NCBI GenBank assembly: GCA_046758845.1
Contig: JBHIBA010000303.1
Coordinates: forward strand, 1 to 5,654
Direction: 5' to 3'
DNA length: 5,654 nt
Origin: JBHIBA01 sp046758845
Lineage (GTDB): Bacteria > UBA8248 > JACPRG01 > G963555815
Shown: in pieces, positions 1 to 5,596 of the stretch
Numbering within the stretch: the stretch's first letter is position 1
Layout of the letters: each line of letters begins with the position of its first letter
Program-made: the position numbers and the translations under genes
The notes under the pieces: model-generated
Told to the model about the DNA's origin: nothing
Seen by the model: the letters and a program-made list of their open reading frames with translations, nothing else
The model's database searches: none

Positions 1-79
1 CCTTGCGCAGCAAGGCGCGCATTCGGGCAAAGACAGCAGCCATCGCAAGGCCCCAGACAACCAGCCCAGCCAAACCCAC
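1..79 (-). CDS. Possible 5' end of a leftward membrane protein (partial, doubtful)
   Basis: Minus-strand frame running off the left edge. From the GTG at 79 it reads VGLAGLVVWGLAMAAV, then FARMRALLRK: a hydrophobic stretch followed by basic residues, as in an N-terminal membrane segment. An in-frame ATG lies at 43. The frame is closed upstream by a TAA at 157-155. No convincing ribosome site is present, only about 26 codons are visible, and the family cannot be recognised. It may equally be chance in GC-rich DNA. None of the three rightward frames has a stop within bases 1-118. Confidence 0.2.
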   Translation of the reverse strand, partial: MGLAGLVVWGLAMAAVFARMRALLRK

Positions 80-94
80 GCCCAACCCAAAGCA

Positions 95-118
95 GGCCCG
101 GCCACGCAGTGCCGGGCC
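95..118. terminator. Perfect 8-bp GC hairpin, possible terminator of the operon
   Basis: GGCCCGGC (95-102) and GCCGGGCC (111-118) pair perfectly around an 8-base loop. Read leftward, out of the ligase gene, the stem is followed by TGCTTTGGGTTGGG, a poor T-tract. Read rightward it runs into GTCAGAAGTTTT of the adjacent repeat. It may be part of a composite two-hairpin transcript end together with 141-175. The T-tract is too weak for a firm call or for assigning direction. Confidence 0.4.
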
Positions 119-175
119 GTCAGAAGTTTTCCGGGGGGTCCCCAGGGGGGCGGTTTACAAAAAGCGCCCCCTGGG
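117..175 (+). repeat. G-rich hairpin repeat, left copy
   Basis: This element begins CCGTCAGAAGTTTT, continues through a G-run, and ends in a hairpin with arms 141-152 (CCCAGGGGGGCG) and 165-175 (CGCCCCCTGGG), one bulged G, and loop GTTTACAAAAAG. A close copy in opposite orientation lies at 5654-5597. The two agree at roughly three quarters of positions by eye, and the pairing is kept where arm bases differ. It sits 44 bases beyond the ligase stop, so in the operon's direction the hairpin comes first and the AAAACTTCTGACGG tail after it. Such elements probably act in transcript termination or 3'-end stability (inference). The only T-run read leftward is inside the loop. Confidence 0.75.
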
Positions 176-218
176 ATATCTGGCCGCTTTTCAATAAGGC
201 CCTCCTGGAAAATCCGGC

Positions 219-1562
219 TCAAAACGGGACTTCCTCGCGTTCGTCCTTGACCCTCTTGGCCTTATGGTCCCAGCGGGGCAGCGAGCCGGGCTCGACGATC
301 TCCACCCCCGCACGGATGCCGAGGCCGATCCGAAGCTCAGACTCCATCCGCTCCTTCAGATCGGGGTAGCGGTCCTTGGAGAGGGTGGGCAAGGGATCGA
401 CCTGCACGGTGATCTCGTCCAGGCCCCCTTTGCGCCGAAGAAAGACCATGAACTCCTGTATCTCCGAGAAAACCCGGACGATTTCCTCGATCCGCCGCGG
501 GTAGACGATCACCCCGCGGATCTTCTTCATGTCGTCCAGGCGTCCCAGGACGCCCCCCTCGACGGAAAAGAGCGTGCGGCCGCACGGGCACTGGCGGTCG
601 GCCACCTTGATCAGGTCCCGGGTCCGGTAACGGAGCAGGGGCATCGCCCTGCGGTAAAGACTGGTGAAGATGAGCTCACCTTCCCCGCCCGGGCCGATGG
701 GCTCTCCGGTATCCAGGCCCAGCACCTCCGGGTAGCAGTAATCCTCGTGGACGTGGGCGAGGCCTGAATGTGCCGTGCAGGAGAACCCCCATGCGGCCAG
801 CTCCGTGAGCCCCGGGAGGTCGAACACCTGCGCGCCGAATGCCTCCTCCAGTTTCTTCTTCGTGGCCGGTATGCCCGCGCCCGGCTCCCCCGTGTGCCAG
901 GTAATCCGGACCTTGGAATCCCTGGCGAGGTCGATCCCCCGCTTTTTGGCTTCCTCGGCCATATACAGGGCGTAAGAAGGCGTGCTGCCCAGGACGGTGA
1001 TCGGATAGGTGAGGAGGGCGTCGATCCGCTGCTCGGTGGAAAATCCCCCTGCGGGGAACATCAGGCAGCCGATCTCCTGGGCGGCGAAGAACCCCGACCA
1101 GAACCCGATCCACGGACCGTAGCTGAATGCGCACATCACCATGTCGGACTTGCGGATGCCCATCCCGTAAAGCCCGCGGGCGTAGCTCCGGTAAAACTGC
1201 TTCCAGTCCTCCGCCGTGTCCAGATACATGACGGGCCTGCCGGTGGTCGCGGAGGTCGAGTGTACGCGCAGGCAATCCTCGAAGGGAACGGCCAGGATGC
1301 TCCCCCAGGGCGGATTCGCCTCTTGGTCGGCCTTCAGCTCGTCTTTGGTGGTGAAGGGGAGGTTGACGATTTCGTCCAGGGAGCGGACGTCGTCGGGCGT
1401 GATTCCCGCCTCCTCGAACTTCCGGCGGTAGAAAGGAGAGTTTGCATATGCGTGGCGGACCTGCTCCAGGAACTTCTTCTCCTGAATCTGCCGCATGGTT
1501 TCGCGAGAGGCCGTCTCGATTTCCGGCTCGAAGTACAGGTCCTCGTCTCGTACTGCGCTCAC
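219..1562 (-). CDS. Phenylacetate-CoA ligase (PaaK) family acyl/aryl-CoA ligase
   Basis: Predicted ATP-dependent, AMP-forming CoA ligase that activates a carboxylic acid to its CoA thioester. It has 447 residues, the short PaaK-type length rather than the longer acetyl-CoA synthetase type. Visible motifs: HSTSATTGRP (101-110, phosphate loop), DLPGLTE (248-254), YRTRDL (312-317, ribose-binding Asp 316), CPCGRT (325-330), GRLDDMKKIRGVIVYP (340-355, hinge) and KAKRVKDER (434-442, with the likely catalytic Lys). Two positions differ from the usual forms: the phosphate loop has Ala where PaaK has Gly (SSGTTGKP), and Pro 250 stands where Tyr is common (D-x-YG-x-[ST]E). Cys 262, 325 and 327 with nearby His could form a metal site (inference). 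The start is GTG, 4 bases after the small-subunit TGA, with GGGAGGGAG 8 bases upstream. As the last operon gene it probably makes or traps the thioester handled by the hydroxylase. Substrate is not readable; an aryl or arylacetic acid is the best guess. Confidence 0.92.
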   Translation of the reverse strand: MSAVRDEDLYFEPEIETASRETMRQIQEKKFLEQVRHAYANSPFYRRKFEEAGITPDDVRSLDEIVNLPFTTKDELKADQEANPPWGSILAVPFEDCLRVHSTSATTGRPVMYLDTAEDWKQFYRSYARGLYGMGIRKSDMVMCAFSYGPWIGFWSGFFAAQEIGCLMFPAGGFSTEQRIDALLTYPITVLGSTPSYALYMAEEAKKRGIDLARDSKVRITWHTGEPGAGIPATKKKLEEAFGAQVFDLPGLTELAAWGFSCTAHSGLAHVHEDYCYPEVLGLDTGEPIGPGGEGELIFTSLYRRAMPLLRYRTRDLIKVADRQCPCGRTLFSVEGGVLGRLDDMKKIRGVIVYPRRIEEIVRVFSEIQEFMVFLRRKGGLDEITVQVDPLPTLSKDRYPDLKERMESELRIGLGIRAGVEIVEPGSLPRWDHKAKRVKDEREEVPF

Positions 1563-1566
1563 AACG

Positions 1567-2061
1567 TCAACTCCCTCCCTGGCTCCCCCGGGGCATTTGA
1601 CGGGCGGCTTCCTTCACCGCCCGAACGATCGAATAATACCCCGTGCACCGGCAGATCGTCCCCGAAATCCCCTCCCGGATTTCCCGGTCGGTGGGGTCCG
1701 GGTTCTCGGCGAGAAGCTCCAGCGAGCAGAAGAGCATCCCCGGCGTGCAGAATCCGCACTGAAGGCCGTGGTGATTCCAGAAGGCCTCCTGGAGGGGATG
1801 CAGTTTTCCGTCCTGGGCGAGACCCTCGATGGTCGTCACTTCCGAGCCGTCGGCCTGAACGGCGAACATCAAGCAGGACCGGACCGTATCGCCGTCCACC
1901 CGGACGGTGCAGCAGCCGCAGATGCCGTGCTCACAGCCCACGTGCGTCCCCGTGAGACCCAGTTCCTCCCGGAGAAAGTCGGACAGAAGGAGACGAGGCT
2001 CGACCGCCCGTTCGTAATCGATGCCGTTCACCCGCACCCGGATGGAAAAAGTCTCTCCCAT
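1567..2061 (-). CDS. Molybdenum hydroxylase [2Fe-2S] (small) subunit, CoxS-like
   Basis: Electron-transfer subunit linking the molybdenum centre to FAD. It has 164 residues, the usual size. The N-terminal plant-ferredoxin domain carries the first cluster as C-x4-C-x2-C-x11-C (Cys 43, 48, 51, 63). The C-terminal four-helix domain carries the second as C-G-x-C-x31-C-x-C (Cys 102, 105, 137, 139, within QCGFC and ICRCTGY). All eight ligands are present, so it should be fully functional. The frame stays open upstream to an ATG at 2205, but that 48-residue extension is Arg/Pro-rich, lies inside the FAD gene and matches nothing in the family. The ATG at 2061, one base after the FAD-subunit stop and preceded by a GGGAGAG ribosome site, begins the normal MGETFSIRVRVNG strand. 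Confidence 0.95.
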   Translation of the reverse strand: MGETFSIRVRVNGIDYERAVEPRLLLSDFLREELGLTGTHVGCEHGICGCCTVRVDGDTVRSCLMFAVQADGSEVTTIEGLAQDGKLHPLQEAFWNHHGLQCGFCTPGMLFCSLELLAENPDPTDREIREGISGTICRCTGYYSIVRAVKEAARQMPRGSQGGS

Positions 2062-2062
2062 C

Positions 2063-2938
2063 CTACGCTCTCTCCCGCACCATCGCCCAGGCGTCCGCAA
2101 GGGCCCGGCGGACGAACACCTTCGCCATCTCCCGCCGGTAGGCCTCGCTTCCTTTGAGGTCGGCGATGGGCGCCACTTCGCCCGGCGCCTGGGCAGCGGA
2201 TTCATCCAGGTTTTCCGGGCTTCCGTCGCCCCCCGTCAGGACTTTCTCGGCCCCGCCGATGCGCAAGGGGGTCGGCCCGGCGCCGGACACGGCGACGCGC
2301 GCCTCGGCGCACCGTCCCTTTTCGTCCAGAGTGATCTGCGCGGCGGCGGCCACGACGGCGAAGTCTCCGTGGCGGATGCACAGCTCCCGGAATCCGTACC
2401 CCGACCTCTGGGGCGCCGCCGGATATCTGACCTCGGTAAGAATTTCATCCTCCTCGACTGCGGTGGTCATGAAACTCTCAAAGAAATCCCCAGGCCCGGC
2501 GGTCCGGGTCTTGCCTTGGCCTTGAATGACGAACTCGGCGTCCAGAAGCGTCGCCAGGAGCGCCAGCTCCGCCGTGGGATCGGCGTGAGCCAGGCTGCCG
2601 CCGACCGTCCCGCGGTTGCGGATCTGAGGGTGGCCGATCCACTTCGCCGCCTCGGCGAGGAGAGGGCACTTGACTTTGATTTCGGGGGTTTTTTCCAACG
2701 CCCGTTGGCGCGTCCGGGCCCCGATGCGCACCCATCCGTTCTCGACCCGGACGTAGTCCAAATCCTTCGCCGGGTTGATGTCCACCAGGGCGGCCGGCTC
2801 TGCGAGGCGAAAGTTGAGCATCGGCACGAGACTCTGTCCGCCGGCCAGGATCTTGGCGTCCCCCCCGTGCTCCGCCAGGGCGGACAGGGCCGCTTCAAGG
2901 GTTTCGGCGCGGACGTACTTGAAGGACGGAGGCTTCAT
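2063..2938 (-). CDS. Molybdenum hydroxylase FAD-binding (medium) subunit, CoxM-like
   Basis: Flavin subunit that takes electrons from the [2Fe-2S] clusters and passes them to the external acceptor. It has 291 residues, typical for the family. Both FAD loops are present: AGGQSLVPMLNFRL (residues 32-45) and TVGGSLAHADPTAE (111-124). The C-terminal domain (about 180-290) follows the CoxM pattern, including the AVSGAGPTPLRI stretch (216-227). There is no cysteine-rich insert of the kind that carries the extra [4Fe-4S] cluster in 4-hydroxybenzoyl-CoA reductase; cysteines are few (91, 187, 210). This argues against that low-potential reductase and for an oxidising role (inference). The ATG overlaps the large-subunit stop as ATGA. 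The TAG stop is one base before the small-subunit ATG. With only a weak ribosome site of its own, translation probably depends on reinitiation. Confidence 0.95.
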   Translation of the reverse strand: MKPPSFKYVRAETLEAALSALAEHGGDAKILAGGQSLVPMLNFRLAEPAALVDINPAKDLDYVRVENGWVRIGARTRQRALEKTPEIKVKCPLLAEAAKWIGHPQIRNRGTVGGSLAHADPTAELALLATLLDAEFVIQGQGKTRTAGPGDFFESFMTTAVEEDEILTEVRYPAAPQRSGYGFRELCIRHGDFAVVAAAAQITLDEKGRCAEARVAVSGAGPTPLRIGGAEKVLTGGDGSPENLDESAAQAPGEVAPIADLKGSEAYRREMAKVFVRRALADAWAMVRERA

Positions 2939-5412
2939 TTTCCCGCCCCGGCGCCCTTAGTGGTCGCGGCGTCTCTCGCACGGGTGTCCTGGATGATCTG
3001 CCAGACGTCGTTGGGCCTGAGGGGGAGGCGCCTGACGGCCGCCCCGATCGGTTTGAGCGCGTCCGCCACGGCGTTGGCCAGACAGGCCGGAACGCTCATG
3101 GTGCAGGACTCGCCGCACCCTTTGGAGCCCAGCACGGTGACGGGCGAGGGGATTTCAATGTGGCCGATGTCCAGGACGGGGACTTCCGCCGCCGTCGGAC
3201 ACAGGTAGTCGATGAAAGAACCGGCCAGGTACTGGCCGCTCTCGTCATACGTCATGTCCTCGAAGAAGGCCCCGCCCAGGCCGTGAACGAAGCTCCCGTA
3301 GATCTGCCCCTCGACGAGCATGGGATTGATGACTTTGCCGCAGTCGTGGACCGTGACGTATTTCTTGATCTCCACCTGGCCGGTTTGGGGGTCGATCTCG
3401 ACGCAGGCCAAATCCGCGATGAATCCGTACGTGGCGGAGGAGTCCACGCGGTCTTTCTCGTCGGGGGGTTGGGAGGTAGGAAAGTTGTAAGTATACGTGC
3501 CCTGGATGCCGGGCTCCATCCCCTCGGGGAGAGCCCCCTGGTTCCAGTGGGCGACCCCCGCAAGCCGTTTGATGGAAATGTTTCGATCCGGCGCCCCCTT
3601 CACGCGAACCTTGCCCTCCCTTAATTCTAGATCGTTGACGTCTACCTCGAACTCGTGGGCGGCAATCTTCAACAGCTTTTCCTTGACCTTCCTGGCGGCC
3701 ATGGCCACCGCGCTGGCGCCCACCGAGGCGAACCGGCTGGAGTAGGTGCCTGTGGTGATGCTCCAGAACCTCGTGAAGGTGTCGATGCCGGAGACGACGC
3801 GGACGTTCTCCGGGGAAACGGTCAGCTCCTCGGCGACGATTTGCGAAACCGCCGTCTCGTGGCCCTGGCCTTCGGGGACGGTGTTGATGATGACGCTGAC
3901 CTGACCCAGGGGTTCCATCTTGACGACGGCGGTCTCGCCCGAGCCGGATTTGGGGTTGAACTTGCCGCTGGCGCGGAATTCAGGCGTATAGGCGACGGTG
4001 ATGTAGGCGATGTTCGTGACCGAGGGGTCAACCACCGTGGATAGGCCGATGCCGAACAGGCGGCCCTCTTTTCGCGCCTTCTGTTGCTCTTTTCTCAGAT
4101 TGCCGTAGTCGGCCTTCTCCAGCGCCATGTCGAGGCAGGCTTCGTAGTCGCCCGCGTCGTAGATCCCTCCGGTCGCCGAATGATAGGGAAACCGGTCCTT
4201 TTGAACCAGGTTCTTTCGGCGGACCTCCGCCGGGTCCACCCCGAGCTCGTCGGCCAGCCGGTCGACGATCCGCTCCATCTCGAAATAGAGCTGCTGGCAG
4301 CCGTAACCCCGGTTGGGTCCGGTGGGACTCTTGTTGGTCATCACCACGTAGGCGTCCCAAGCCAGGTTCTTGATGTCGTAGGGGCCGAGCTGATTTCCCG
4401 TCGTGCGGTACATGCAGGCCGGCTCGGGGCTCCGAAGATAGGCCCCCACGTTGTCCATGGCCTTCTTGCGGATTCCCAAAATGGCGCCGTCCTTCCGGGC
4501 GGCGACCTCGATGTACGTGACCCGATCGGTCCCGCTGGAGCTGGACATGAGGTGTTCCATGCGGTCCTCGATGTATTTCACGGGGACGCCGGTTTTCTTC
4601 GCCGCAAGGGCGGTCATGACCATCTGGGGGAACATGCTGGATTTGATGCCGAAGCCTCCCCCGATGTCCGGCGGGACGATGAAGCGCAGTCGGTTCTCCG
4701 GGATGCGGAGGGCCGCCGCCGACACCGGGTGCATGGTGAACGGGCCCTGGAAGTTGGAATAGATCGTGATGATGTCTTCGATGGGCTCGTGCTGGGCGAT
4801 GACGGCGAAGGTCTCCATGGGGGTGGAGGAATACTTGGGAAAAGAAAATCGCTCCGAAACGACAACGTCCGCCTCGGCGAAGGCGGCCTCGGGTTCTCCG
4901 TAGCGAAGCTCGCGGTGGTTGATGACGTTGGTCCCCAGCTGCGGATGGAGGAGGGTCGCGCCTTCCTCGATGGCCTTCTCCACGTCCACGACGGCCGGCA
5001 GCATCTCATAATCCACCTGGACGGCCTGAAGGGCGTCCTCGGCCAGGTACCGGTTTTCGGCGACGACGACCGCCACGCCCTCGCCCACGTACCGGGCGCG
5101 GTCCACGGCGATGCAGTAGTACTCCAGAGGCTCTTCCACCGCCTGGGGGAAGGGGCTGGACATTCTTTTCACGTCCTCGCCGGTGAGGACGCCCCGGACG
5201 CCCGGCATCTTGACGGCCTCGGAGATTTCGATGGATTTGATGATGGCGTGAGGGTAGGGGGAGCGCAGGACGGCCGCGTGGTGCATTCCCGCGAGTTTGA
5301 TGTCGTCGGTGAACTGCCCCCTTCCGGTGAGAAGCCTCCTGTCTTCCGTGCGGCGCACGCTTCGGCCGATCCAGGTTTTTGGCGTGGCGGAAGAAACGGC
5401 CGTCTCCGGCAT
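2935..5412 (-). CDS. Molybdenum hydroxylase large subunit (xanthine dehydrogenase / CoxL-like, molybdopterin-binding)
   Basis: Catalytic subunit of a cytoplasmic molybdenum hydroxylase; it would bind the molybdopterin cytosine dinucleotide cofactor and oxidise the substrate with water as oxygen source. It has about 825 residues, a normal length for the family. The N-terminal hammerhead domain begins with IGRSVRRTEDRRLLTG (residues 15-30). The cofactor domain shows the family Gln (222), DIGGGFGIK (249-257), GQGHET (515-520), SSR (558-560), DCGKVINP (690-697), DYLCP (735-739) and KGCGE with the catalytic Glu (768). The substrate-side loop is PNRGYGCQQ (366-374), unlike AYxCSFR or AYRGAGR, so CO dehydrogenase is unlikely. 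Residues about 460-504, just before GQGHET, look longer than usual. Start choice: the frame is open to a GTG at 5445, but that codon lacks a good ribosome site, whereas AAGGAG (5424-5419) lies 6 bases before the ATG at 5412 (another ATG is at 5415). No Tat signal is seen. The stop overlaps the next start as ATGA. Family is certain; substrate is unknown. Confidence 0.95.
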   Translation of the reverse strand: MPETAVSSATPKTWIGRSVRRTEDRRLLTGRGQFTDDIKLAGMHHAAVLRSPYPHAIIKSIEISEAVKMPGVRGVLTGEDVKRMSSPFPQAVEEPLEYYCIAVDRARYVGEGVAVVVAENRYLAEDALQAVQVDYEMLPAVVDVEKAIEEGATLLHPQLGTNVINHRELRYGEPEAAFAEADVVVSERFSFPKYSSTPMETFAVIAQHEPIEDIITIYSNFQGPFTMHPVSAAALRIPENRLRFIVPPDIGGGFGIKSSMFPQMVMTALAAKKTGVPVKYIEDRMEHLMSSSSGTDRVTYIEVAARKDGAILGIRKKAMDNVGAYLRSPEPACMYRTTGNQLGPYDIKNLAWDAYVVMTNKSPTGPNRGYGCQQLYFEMERIVDRLADELGVDPAEVRRKNLVQKDRFPYHSATGGIYDAGDYEACLDMALEKADYGNLRKEQQKARKEGRLFGIGLSTVVDPSVTNIAYITVAYTPEFRASGKFNPKSGSGETAVVKMEPLGQVSVIINTVPEGQGHETAVSQIVAEELTVSPENVRVVSGIDTFTRFWSITTGTYSSRFASVGASAVAMAARKVKEKLLKIAAHEFEVDVNDLELREGKVRVKGAPDRNISIKRLAGVAHWNQGALPEGMEPGIQGTYTYNFPTSQPPDEKDRVDSSATYGFIADLACVEIDPQTGQVEIKKYVTVHDCGKVINPMLVEGQIYGSFVHGLGGAFFEDMTYDESGQYLAGSFIDYLCPTAAEVPVLDIGHIEIPSPVTVLGSKGCGESCTMSVPACLANAVADALKPIGAAVRRLPLRPNDVWQIIQDTRARDAATTKGAGAGK

Positions 5413-5418
5413 CATCGG

Positions 5419-5424
5419 CTCCTT
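5419..5424 (-). promoter_or_regulatory. Ribosome binding site deciding the large-subunit start
   Basis: A strong AAGGAG lies 6 bases before the ATG at 5412 and 3 bases before the ATG at 5415. The farther-upstream in-frame GTG at 5445 has only a weak CGGAA in front of it. This favours a protein beginning MPETAVSS. Confidence 0.7.
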
Positions 5425-5499
5425 GGCATTTTGTGTGTCGGGCACTTCCGGACAGGAGAATGAACGACTCCGTTCCTCGATGCCGGCGTGGGAATTCGC

Positions 5500-5528
5500 A
5501 CGATATCAGATATTTCCCCAGAAACCAA
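5500..5528 (-). promoter_or_regulatory. Candidate promoter with overlapping ATATC-N-GATAT palindrome
   Basis: This is the only AT-rich stretch upstream of the operon. Read leftward, TTGGTT (5528-5523) and TATCGT (5505-5500) are 17 bases apart and match the sigma-70 boxes only 3/6 and 4/6. An 11-base palindrome, ATATC-A-GATAT (5503-5513), overlaps the presumed -10 area and could be an operator half-site pair. The leader to the ATG at 5412 would be roughly 80 bases. The position is sensible but the boxes are weak. Confidence 0.2.
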
Positions 5529-5530
5529 CC

Positions 5531-5557
5531 GCACGTCCGGCGGTAAGCCGGATGTGC
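5531..5557. other. 11-bp hairpin in the upstream region
   Basis: GCACGTCCGGC (5531-5541) and GCCGGATGTGC (5547-5557) pair along 11 positions, one of them a G-U (on the plus-strand RNA), around a five-base loop GGTAA. On the plus strand it is followed by TTAGGGGGGCCTTTTTGGG, so it could terminate a rightward transcript imperfectly. On the minus strand it would lie just upstream of, or in, the operon's promoter region. A smaller hairpin, GGCAC-TCGC-GTGCC, follows at 5575-5588. No known riboswitch family is recognised. Confidence 0.5.
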
Positions 5558-5596
5558 TTAGGGGGGCCTTTTTGGGCACTCGCGTGCCGGTTTAGT

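Noticed and set aside
3..197. 64-codon rightward frame at the left edge
   Set aside because: Ala/Pro/Lys/Arg low complexity, and it reads straight through both hairpins of the non-coding region.
768..1955. 395-codon rightward open frame opposite the ligase and small subunit
   Set aside because: Arg/Pro/Gly-rich, spans two well-supported genes on the other strand, and ends in low-complexity Arg/Ser/Pro. It is an antisense shadow.
2063..2938. 4-hydroxybenzoyl-CoA reductase beta subunit
   Set aside because: The extra cysteine-rich [4Fe-4S] insert characteristic of that subunit is missing, and the length is that of a plain CoxM-type protein.
2021..3208. 395-codon rightward open frame opposite the FAD subunit
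   Set aside because: No recognisable domain, and it crosses three real gene boundaries on the opposite strand. It is an antisense shadow.
2935..5412. Aerobic CO dehydrogenase (coxL) assignment
   Set aside because: The copper-ligand motif AYxCSFR is absent and gene order is L-M-S instead of the common M-S-L. Only membership of the broad family is supported.
4084..5463. 459-codon rightward open frame opposite the large subunit
   Set aside because: Its sequence is the antisense mirror of conserved molybdopterin-domain codons, is rich in Asp/Gly/Val/His without any family motif, and has no ribosome site. It is an effect of GC-rich third positions.
5574..5590. Sigma-54 type promoter (GGCAC...TGCC read leftward)
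   Set aside because: The GG and GC elements are separated by 9 bases, not the required 10, and the sequence is better explained as the GGCAC/GTGCC hairpin.
5545..5593. Group II intron domain V-like pairing (AAGCCGG with CCGGTTT)
   Set aside because: The first bases pair with the right G-U, but the span is about 49 bases instead of 34, the inner helix does not pair, and the competing 5531-5557 hairpin is stronger. No intron protein is present.
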